A stretch of 64,000 nucleotides of DNA. Origin: Neoconidiobolus thromboides FSU 785. Lineage: Eukaryota > Entomophthoromycota > Entomophthoromycetes > Entomophthorales > Neoconidiobolaceae. The stretch lies in assembly GCA_025603075.1 (NCBI GenBank), contig MU626273.1:111779-175778 (forward strand), given 5' to 3'. The notes under the pieces were generated by a model. That model searched no databases, was not told the origin of the DNA, and worked only from the letters and a program-made list of their open reading frames with translations. This document shows, piece by piece, positions 56,807 through 64,000 of the stretch (positions are counted from its first letter, which is position 1; the number at the start of each line of letters is the position of its first letter). A program made the translations under genes and the position numbers.

Positions 56807-57309
56807 ATAATATTATTAAAAAAACCTTTTCAATAATAGACATTTAAATTTGTTTTTTAAAATTAAGAATTATTTTATTACAAATAAGATAAATACTTTC
56901 TATTTATCTAATATATGGGGATGTTTTTTTTGGGTTCATTATTTTTTCCATCTTTTAAGCGCTATTTGAGTAGAAAAATTGTTAGCAAAATTCTTAAATA
57001 CATCCCCAATATATTTTTAAATTTATATCAAGCTTTTTAGGATTTTTGTTTTTAGAATTTTTTATCTAAAATTTATTTCTGAACATTCTAAGTTTTTTAT
57101 AAAAATTATTGAGTAATGATTACTGAAAAAAATAGAACCTATTTCAGTATAAAACTCACAGTTTGAAGCAATATCTAGTTAGCAATGAATTTTCAATCAC
57201 ACCAATTTTAAAATTGACCAATAGAAATTGAAAAAGTATAGAATAAAAAAAACAAAAGACTAAAAAGCAAATTAATTTTATTCAACTTGATAAAAATTAG
57301 TAAATACAA
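56807..57309. other. intergenic region, about 500 bp
   Basis: Upstream of the Sec72-like gene; contains element copy 17 (56917-57007). Otherwise AT-rich. Confidence 0.5.
56917..57007 (-). mobile_element. MITE-like element, copy 17, reverse
   Basis: GGGGATGTTTTTTTTGGG to ATACATCCCC. The left flank is ATAT; the right flank is A then ATAT, a duplication with one extra base. Confidence 0.82.
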
Positions 57310-57894
57310 ATGAGTAGTGAGAAGCCAACAGCACGAGTTATCGAAGATATATTATTTGAGGATAATTTGTTATTTTGTCAAAAACATCATGAAGAAGTTT
57401 GTTTTGAATGTGATGAAGATTATTCTGATGTTAACTTGATGGGAAGAGCTTTTCGTGCTAACCGTGGTTTTCTTCCACCACCCAATCCAGAACAGCAAAA
57501 ACGTATTGGTGAATTAAAAACAATTGGGAATGATTGTTTTAAAAATAAAGATTATGATAAATCCATTGATGCTTATTCTAAAGCTATTACTTGTTCTCGT
57601 ATGAGACCAGTATGGGACCCACCTCAGTTATTATCCGAAGAAATAACTGTACTTTTATCAAATAGAGCTGCCTGCTTTTTAGAAAAAGGGTTTTTTGTTA
57701 ATGCTTTTTATGATGCGGAAATTGTTACTAGGATTCGTCCTACTTGGCCAAAAGGCTTCTTTCGTAAAGGTAGAGCTTTGTTTGGTTTAGGTCGTTATGG
57801 TGAAGCTGTTGACGCTTTTGAAAGAGCTATTTCATTAGACCCAGAATCAAAGGATATTCGTCATTATTTGGAGTTAGCTTTAGCAGAAATTTAA
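57310..57894 (+). CDS. Sec72-like TPR protein (ER protein translocation)
   Basis: Intronless, 194 residues. The N-terminal part has a Cys/His motif (FCQKHHEEVCFECDEDY, about 22-38), then LPPPNPEQQKRIGELKTIGN and a TPR array (about 70-190) including SNRAACFLEKGF and GRALFGLGRYGEAVDAFERA. The order is that of fungal Sec72: a His/Cys-bearing N terminus, a Pro-rich LPPPNP linker, then TPRs with RPxWxPP (RPVWDPP here). Sec72 belongs to the Sec63 complex that helps post-translational import at the ER; its TPRs bind Hsp70 tails. A different TPR co-chaperone is possible. Confidence 0.75.
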   Translation: MSSEKPTARVIEDILFEDNLLFCQKHHEEVCFECDEDYSDVNLMGRAFRANRGFLPPPNPEQQKRIGELKTIGNDCFKNKDYDKSIDAYSKAITCSRMRPVWDPPQLLSEEITVLLSNRAACFLEKGFFVNAFYDAEIVTRIRPTWPKGFFRKGRALFGLGRYGEAVDAFERAISLDPESKDIRHYLELALAEI

Positions 57895-58080
57895 AATAGC
57901 AGATAGGGTGATTTTTATATATAAAATGGATTTAAATATTTAAATTTATTTGATTATCATTTCGATTTCTTTAAATATTTATATTAGTTATTAACAATAA
58001 AATTATAAGTGATAATAAAATATAAATAACAAATAAAGGCCAGTTTTATTTAAAAACACGCTTTTTTATTGTATTCTATT

Positions 58081-59729
58081 CTATTCATTTTCATCATCAA
58101 AATTAAAATTAAAGCTAAATCCACCAACGTTATTATCGTTATTATCCTTCTCCTTATTGTTATCTTCAGTTAAAATTTCCCAATTACTTTTAATTTTAGT
58201 TTCTTTTTTTAAAGATTTAATATTTTCTACTAACTCTGGATTCAATTTAGCATATTCTTTTTCAAACGCGTCAAATAAAGGTCCATTTTTGTTACAATCC
58301 CAACCCGAAATCTGTTCTTCTTTAAAATATAAAAATTTTAATACTTTATCTACATTTTGATGAGATACATAATTTTGTGTAATAGCAATAGAGTCGTCTA
58401 AATTAACTACTAAATGCCACCAACCGGATGGCACAAACATGATTTCACCTGCTTTACAAATAGCTTCAATAGGTTGGTATTCCTGGGCTAATTTATAATA
58501 ATTTAAATGCCATTCCATTATAGATACTGGCGATGTAACTTCAGATTCATCTGAGTTTGTAAATACCCCAGGTGGTAATTGATTTGGTGGAAATAAAATC
58601 CATTTCTTTGAGCCTGTTATGACTGCATTCCAAGCCGAAGTGGCATTTGGATCTTTATGAAATGTACTACCACTTCTCTTTGGTCCTATAATTAACCAGC
58701 GATAATCTGGACGTTTATCTTCACCTATTTTAGAATAATTTATTCCATATGTTTTAGTATACAATAATGATAATGATAATTACCTAATAAACTAAATAAA
58801 TCATCTTTAAAATATTCAGGTACTTCAAAATCCTTATCAATATTTGGACAATTTTTAGTAAAGTGTTTATCAAATAAATAAATTGGAGATTCATCTCGAT
58901 TATTGTTTGAATATTGGAAATAGTTTTTTAATTTAATATTTACACTTTCAGCAATAAAATCTTGTGTATCAAAATTTTCCATTAAATAATCTTCATTCCA
59001 TTTATTAAATGCTGGCCATTTATTTACTATATCTGTTATAATAACTGGTTTATTAGGAAGTTCATATTCTTCTATAAATTCCTTATAACTTAAATTGCTT
59101 CTTCTTTCTATATTTTCTTTTCCTAAATATTGATACATTGAATTACTTGTACATAACCATGATTGATACAAGTTATCCGAATAGATCCACTTCACCTTAA
59201 CTGGAAATAATTTACTATCTTCATAAACCTCATCTTCTTTATCTTCTTTCTTTTCCCCTTGTCCTTCTTTACTATACTTCCTTTCTAAATAAGTTTGTCT
59301 CCAAGAGCCTTTAAACATAAAATCCCCATTAAATTCTTTGACTACTCTTTCTTTCCAATTATCCTCTAAATAAGATAATATATAAAACATAGGACTTAAA
59401 TTAGCTAAAGAAGAAATAGAGATCCCATCTAAATAACTTAATACTTCTAGTAACAATTCATCACTTAATTTAGACAATGAACCCAATCCCCGAGATCTTA
59501 AGTTGGGTATAAAATTGGGGTGTTCTTTATCAAATAATAAATTACCATATGGTTTGATACCTAATGGATGAGTTTGACTAAGTAATCGTGACACTTTTTC
59601 GGTGTAAACTCCATCTTCAACCTCAGCTTCAACTTCGTCTTCTATTTGGCTACTGAACCTTACTTTCTTCTTAGTATTAGTAAGGTCATTGTTTCTTATT
59701 GATGATTTTAATTTTATATTAGAACCCAT
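58081..59729 (-). CDS. F-box/JmjC dioxygenase-like protein (JMJD6/JMJ21 group)
   Basis: Two exons (59729-58784, 58724-58081) give 529 residues. The true start is the ATG at 59729; the frame remains open upstream without an ATG. An F-box (about 84-125, LSKLSDELLLEVLSYLDGIS) is followed by a JmjC domain. The splice restores SLLGEDKRPDYRWLIIGPKR. JMJD6 has nearly the same order at this point. The Fe(II) ligands are H338 and D340 (FHKDPNATSAWN) and H419 (PSGWWHLVV). Such enzymes are 2-oxoglutarate oxygenases acting on proteins or RNA-associated factors; the F-box suggests coupling to an SCF ubiquitin ligase. The C-terminal tail is Asn/Asp/Lys-rich. Confidence 0.9.
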
Positions 59730-59925
59730 ATTAAAATAAGATAAAAAAATAATGAATAAAAATTTGTTACTTATTAAAAGAACCAATGAAAACCTAATTT
59801 TTAAAAAAATTTAGATTTTTTGGGCCATGCTTTAAATTTCCAGTTATTAAATTACAAGCTAAACTTTTTACTTTTTTTAAAAAGAGAGATTTTAAATCAA
59901 TAGAAACAATAATACATAGATAGAT

Positions 59926-61147
59926 ATGCCACCAAAGAAACAAGCACCTACAAAAGCAGATAAAGACCGACAAAAAGCAAAAGCTAAAGTAGCTGAAGAT
60001 AAAACTTTTGGTTTAAAAAATAAAAAAAAGTCAGCTAAAGTTGGTCGATATGTTGAAGAAGTTAAAAAACAAGCTCAACATATTGGTAACCCAAAGTTGG
60101 TAAGTTATAATAACTGAATTATTATATATATGCTATATATTAAATAAATGTTATAGAAAGCTGCTGAAGAAGAAAAGGCACTTCAAAAGAAAAAGAGAGA
60201 AGAAGAAGAAGCTCGTAAAAAAGAATTACATGACTTATTTAAACCAATTGTTGTTACTCAAAAAGTACCTTTTGGTACTGATCCAAAAACTGTATTATGT
60301 GCTCATTTTAAAGCGGGTACTTGTATCAAAGGTAAAAAATGTAAATTTAGTCATGACTTAAACGCCGAAAGAAAAGGTGCTAAAAGGGATCTTTATACTG
60401 ATTCTAGAGATGAAACTAAAGGTAAATTTTATTTATTTATTTAGTACATTAATAATAATATACTAATCAATTATAACTATAATATTTATTAAAAAAATAA
60501 ATAGAAAATGATACTATGGACACTTGGGATGATAAGAAATTAGCTGAAGTTGTATTATCAAAACATGGAAATCCAAAAACAACTACAGACATTGTTTGTA
60601 AATTTTTCTTAGAAGCTATCGATAACCAAAAATATGGTTGGTTTTGGGAATGTCCAAACGGTGGTCTTCAATGCAAATATCGCCATGCTTTACCACCAGG
60701 TTTCGTTTTAAAAAGTAAAAAGAAAGAAGAAATTAAACAAGAAATTTCATTGGATGAATTTTTAGAAACGGAAGTAAGTTTTAAAATAATACTACATGAG
60801 ATAAAATTTATTCAACTTTTTTCTATTAGCGTCATAAATTAGGCACTAATTTAACCCCAGTAACATTAGAAACATTTACTGAATGGAAAAAGAAGCGCCT
60901 TGAAAAAATTGAAAAAGAAGAAAATGAATTAAAGAAACAAAAAGATAAAGCCATGCAAGCTGGAAGAAATCTACAACTTTCAGGTAGAGAATTATTTGAT
61001 TATAATCCTGATTTGGCTTTCGATAATGAGTATGATGACGATGAAGATGCCTTTGAAGTTGATGCTTATAGAATTAAGGAAAATAATGAGGATGAAAGTG
61101 TGATAGGATCATCAAAGATGATGGAACAAATGAGTGTCGAATCTTAA
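59926..61147 (+). CDS. CCCH zinc-finger protein, ZC3H15/Tma46 (DRG-binding DFRP1 family)
   Basis: Four exons (59926-60099, 60157-60421, 60505-60773, 60830-61147) give 341 residues. The Lys/Ala-rich N terminus ([20 protein letters not shown]) precedes two CCCH fingers: [19 protein letters not shown], then [12 protein letters not shown], preceded by a CKFFLEA segment. The DFRP core includes ETEVxxRH-type joining to [12 protein letters not shown] and [12 protein letters not shown], then [13 protein letters not shown]. The protein binds and stabilises the translation GTPase DRG1 (Rbg1 in yeast) on ribosomes. The C terminus is acidic. Confidence 0.93.
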
Positions 61148-61446
61148 TATATTGGGAAGTAAATAAATGATGATGATTTTTAAATCTTTTTGTTATCGTT
61201 TTTGTGAAAGTATGTTAGATTTAAACAAACTGAAGGTTTTAAAACCAAAATAAATCGAAGGCTTAAACAAACAGTTTAATTAAAGAACTTATTTTAAAAA
61301 AGAGTAATTAAGGAGTATATTTAATAAATTATGTAATATTTATATTCGCACAGTTTTTAGTATAAATTCTAAATTCAGTTTAAAACCCAATTACCATTAA
61401 AATAGTACTATCAGATTTTTAAAACTACGGCTTATTAAAAAAACCT

Positions 61447-62721
61447 ATGAAGAATAATGATGTCATCCAATCTTATAAAAATGAAAACAAAATATTAAAC
61501 TCTCTATTTGTATTCAAAACAGTAAAAAAGATGAATTTCATTAGTGATTTAGTCCAAAAAGTAGGCGGAGAAACTGCGGTTAATTTGATCAATGATCAAG
61601 TAACTCCCTTAATCCTTAACAATCTTAAACCCAATATTCAACAATATGTCAATAGTCATGTAGAACGTACCCGTGGTGAGCTATTTCAACAATTACCTAA
61701 GGGAGTTTATGATGTATTAGATGATATTTTACCTGATGGTTTGAATCGAAATAATAATGGTGGTGGTAATGCAAGAGGGTTAGGTGATGATGCTAGAGGA
61801 TTTATGGAAGATATTCAAAATAAGATTAGAGAAAAGATTGAGGAAATTTTAAATAGTATTACTGAAAAAGTAAGACAAATTGTTAGTGAAGTTACTGGAT
61901 CAACTACCAATAGAGCTACAGATTCTGTAGTAGATATTGCTAAATCAAAACTTAAATTAGGTGCTAAAAGAGAAGTTGAATTTAATAATAACAATAATAA
62001 TGTAAGTACAAGAGGTTTTGGGGATAGTTCTAATAATAATCAAAATAACAATAACGGTGATTTTATTGATAATTTTATTAACTCATCTTTAAATGATATA
62101 CGTCCTTTGGTCAGAGGTGAATTAAAAGGGATTTATCAAAGTATTTTAGAATTAGTTCCACAAGATGCTAGAAGAATTCTCTGTGCTATTGTACCTGGCT
62201 TAGAGGATAATAATCAGAATCAAAATCAAAATCAAAATCAACAGTTTAGCAATAACAGCAATAATCAACAATTTAGTAATAATAACTTTAATCAAGGACA
62301 ACAATTTTATAATAATGGTAATAACTACAACAATCAAAGTCAACAATATGGCAATGATAATTATAATCAAGGTCAACAATTTAATAATAATAACCAAGCT
62401 CAAGGTTCATTTAACAACTCACGCGGTATTGAAGAAAATAACCCAAATGTAACTAGCCGCGGGTTATTTAGTGATATTAAAAATTTCGCTCATCAAGTGA
62501 AAGATGAAATGAAACAAAGTGGTATGGGATCTTTAATAGGTAAAGGGAACTCAGGTAGTAGTAGTCGAGAATTATTAGATGAATTTCAAAATAAAGCTAG
62601 AGCTAAAGTAGATGTTATTACTACCAAATTAATGGAAATTTTAGAAGATAAAATTATGAATACGGTTGGACAGGAACTTTCTAGTTTAGCTAAAAATAAA
62701 TTAAATAGTTTGAAATTTTGA
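61447..62721 (+). CDS. unknown Asn/Gln-rich protein with repeated helical modules
   Basis: A 424-residue frame. Either the first ATG or an internal one at 61531 (MNFISDLVQKVGG) could be the start; no signal peptide is obvious at either. Two similar helical blocks stand out: PLILNNLKPNIQQYVNSHVE with LFQQLPKGVYDVLDDILPDG, and IRPLVRGELKGIYQSILELV with PQDARRILCAIVPG. Between and after them are N/Q-rich tracts from CAA/AAT repeats. Short RG-hydrophobic motifs recur (ARGLGDDARGF, STRGFGD, SRGIEE, SRGLFSDIKNFAHQVKDEM). I recognise no family. The RG-plus-amphipathic-helix pattern recalls secreted protein A (IRGIKESFKNFGKKV). Confidence 0.65.
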   Translation: MKNNDVIQSYKNENKILNSLFVFKTVKKMNFISDLVQKVGGETAVNLINDQVTPLILNNLKPNIQQYVNSHVERTRGELFQQLPKGVYDVLDDILPDGLNRNNNGGGNARGLGDDARGFMEDIQNKIREKIEEILNSITEKVRQIVSEVTGSTTNRATDSVVDIAKSKLKLGAKREVEFNNNNNNVSTRGFGDSSNNNQNNNNGDFIDNFINSSLNDIRPLVRGELKGIYQSILELVPQDARRILCAIVPGLEDNNQNQNQNQNQQFSNNSNNQQFSNNNFNQGQQFYNNGNNYNNQSQQYGNDNYNQGQQFNNNNQAQGSFNNSRGIEENNPNVTSRGLFSDIKNFAHQVKDEMKQSGMGSLIGKGNSGSSSRELLDEFQNKARAKVDVITTKLMEILEDKIMNTVGQELSSLAKNKLNSLKF

Positions 62722-62799
62722 GGAGTAAGAAAAGACTGAGAGAAAGTGAAGATAATTTTTTTATTCAAATAAAATGATATATATGTATTTATACTTTAT

Positions 62800-63477
62800 T
62801 TATGATATTGTTTTTATATTATTTATACAAGTGGACGGATTTTTTAATAAGCCATCTTGTTCAAAAAGATCTCGAATAGTAAAACCTAATGTAATATGTG
62901 GAAAAAAATCTCTTGGTTTAAATAAATTATATTCACCACCATTTAATAAATAATAATTTTGAATAAAATATCTTAAATTAATTAATTCTATTATTGGTTT
63001 ATATTCTATTGTAGATGAACTTAATATTACAAAATAAGCTGTAGATGTAATAGTACTGTTGTTATAGTTAATATTTAAGGTGCTGCTACCTAAACAATAT
63101 GGGTGAAATTGGACGTTTTGAATGGTGTTATTTTTAAAGAAGAAATCGATTAATTGATTTAATTGAATAATATCAATACCAACAGTAGTTAATAATTCAT
63201 ATTCTGGTGGTGTTATTACAGTTATATGAGCTTCTCCGCGGTTCTGTAAAGATTGATTAAAATGTTGTTCATAATGATGAATGTAGTTTAATTGATCATA
63301 AAAGTTATTAGTTAATAAAGTTTGATTTAAATTGATTTGAATGTAATTATCTTTAAGAATATAAGGAACAACACTACTATTGAAAAACTCTATGGGGATG
63401 GCTAAGCTTATTTTGGGGTTGATATAAGTGATATATAATAGATAAAAGATTAAAATTAAAATAAATAGGAGTTTCAT
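62800..63477 (-). CDS. secreted or membrane-anchored 2H-phosphoesterase-like protein
   Basis: Intronless, 225 residues. A hydrophobic N terminus (MKLLFILILIFYLLYITYI) acts as signal peptide or anchor. Two HxT motifs are visible: GEAHITVITPPE (about 82-93) and FFPHITLGFT (about 192-201). This pairing is the hallmark of the 2H phosphoesterase fold, used in RNA ligases, cyclic phosphodiesterases and relatives. Several N-glycosylation-type NxT/S sites fit passage through the secretory pathway. The resemblance is closest to the poorly characterised fungal 'Swiss army knife RNA repair-like' proteins. Substrate unknown. It diverges from the ankyrin gene with only 95 bp between starts. Confidence 0.68.
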   Translation of the reverse strand: MKLLFILILIFYLLYITYINPKISLAIPIEFFNSSVVPYILKDNYIQINLNQTLLTNNFYDQLNYIHHYEQHFNQSLQNRGEAHITVITPPEYELLTTVGIDIIQLNQLIDFFFKNNTIQNVQFHPYCLGSSTLNINYNNSTITSTAYFVILSSSTIEYKPIIELINLRYFIQNYYLLNGGEYNLFKPRDFFPHITLGFTIRDLFEQDGLLKNPSTCINNIKTIS

Positions 63478-63572
63478 TTTGTTGATTAAAATAAAAAGGT
63501 TTTTTTTAGAGAATACGTAGTCAAGTAATTTTTGTTATTTCCTGTTTTTTTAAATCTAAATTTATTTTTCAA

Positions 63573-64000
63573 ATGGGTCAACTAAAATATCAATTTACAA
63601 CTCCTTGTTTTCCATATCAAAAACATGAGTATTATGGTAATGACCATATCTTGAATTATCCATTGTTGAGTTTATTAGACAATAAAGAATTTGAAGATAA
63701 AAGTATAGAAAGAGACCAAACCATAGGGAATAAATCAAAAGATGAATCAATCCATTCCCAATCAGAACAACATCAAGACGAAAGAGAAGTATTAAAAGAA
63801 GAAATTTATAAAGTGTTTAAAAAAGAAAGTAGTGTCGAATTATCTTATTTATTAAAAAAGTACTTTAAAAATAGTACAATTAATTTAAATCAACTAAAAC
63901 TATATGAAAATAGTAACTTATTACACTTAGCAGTTTATAATGATAACTTGAAAGTAATCAAATATTTAATCGAAGATTTAGATATTTATATTGATCAAAT
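63573..64000 (+). CDS. ankyrin-repeat protein, 5' part
   Basis: Open frame from the ATG at 63573 to the window edge, 142 codons seen. The N-terminal ~75 residues (MGQLKYQFTTPCFPYQKHEY) are followed by a charged, Gln/Glu/Ser-rich stretch. The first ankyrin repeat then reads NSNLLHLAVYNDNLKVIKYL, matching the LHxAxxxGxxxxVxxLL consensus with Gly replaced. More repeats probably follow outside. Ankyrin repeats bind other proteins; no further role can be read. Not in the complete-frame set because it runs off the end. Confidence 0.7.
   Translation, partial: MGQLKYQFTTPCFPYQKHEYYGNDHILNYPLLSLLDNKEFEDKSIERDQTIGNKSKDESIHSQSEQHQDEREVLKEEIYKVFKKESSVELSYLLKKYFKNSTINLNQLKLYENSNLLHLAVYNDNLKVIKYLIEDLDIYIDQ

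Noticed and set aside
2861-57007. Tc1/mariner-type MITE with TA target duplication
   Set aside because: Several copies look TA-flanked because of ATAT, but copies with AGAT, AAAT, TTAT and ATTT on both sides fit a 4-bp duplication and not TA.

Overview
The window is very AT-rich nuclear DNA from a fungus. It has short spliceosomal introns (about 45-75 nt, usually GTAAGT or GTAATT to TAG), a chitin synthase fused to a degenerate myosin-like head, a secreted tyrosinase, a secreted lipase and a POT-family peptide transporter. Together with an SS18-type SWI/SNF subunit, cullin 3, a P2C-type cation ATPase and hybrid histidine kinases, this suggests an early-diverging lineage. An Entomophthoromycotina (Conidiobolus-like) origin is my guess from base composition and gene content; it is not demonstrated. 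I rebuilt the multi-exon genes by hand from splice sites and checked phase continuity.

Layout. 0-0.8 kb: 5' part of a P2C-type ATPase (-). 3.7-5.2 kb: secreted tyrosinase (+). 5.4-6.4 kb: mitochondrial carrier (-). 6.9-9.3 kb: eight-exon Mad3/Bub1-like TPR protein (-). 9.8-14.8 kb: myosin-like-head chitin synthase (-). 16.0 kb: tRNA-Phe (-). 17.2-19.7 kb: cullin 3 (-). 20.0-20.4 kb: zinc-ribbon protein (+). 20.6-21.7 kb: two-TM protein (-). 22.2 kb: second, identical tRNA-Phe (+). 22.9-31.5 kb: a secretome-rich block with three small secreted precursor proteins, a His/Asp/Gly/Tyr-repeat secreted protein, a POT transporter and an unknown membrane protein. 33.1-34.0 kb: SS18-domain protein (+). 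34.3-37.0 kb: hybrid histidine kinase (-). 40.8-41.6 kb: ESCRT-III CHMP1/Did2 (+). 42.2-44.1 kb: amidophosphoribosyltransferase (-). 45.1-47.7 kb: paralogous hybrid histidine kinase (-). 50.1-52.8 kb: Mgm1/OPA1 dynamin (+). 53.6-54.6 kb: secreted class 3 lipase (+), followed by a lipase relic (-). 56.6 kb: tRNA-His (+). 57.3-57.9 kb: Sec72-like TPR protein (+). 58.1-59.7 kb: F-box/JmjC protein (-). 59.9-61.1 kb: ZC3H15/Tma46 (+). 61.4-62.7 kb: N/Q-rich protein (+). 62.8-63.5 kb: secreted or membrane-anchored 2H-phosphoesterase-like protein (-). 63.6 kb to the edge: ankyrin-repeat protein (+).

Two layers stand out. First, three small secreted proteins share one architecture: signal peptide, lysine-rich amphipathic segment, Thr/Pro linker, then a Lys-Arg (Kex2-type) site just before a 10-16-residue hydrophobic C-terminal peptide. 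This looks like a family of processed secreted peptides. Second, about 17 copies of a roughly 95-bp non-autonomous element sit in the intergenic DNA. Its ends are GGGG...CCCC, its core is CAAATAGCGCTTAAAA, and eight copies are flanked by perfect 4-bp duplications ending in T. No transposase is present in the window.

The remaining genes are mostly housekeeping, with no obvious operon-like or pathway clustering. The duplicated histidine kinases with shared intron positions look like a local duplication now separated by CHMP1 and the purine gene.
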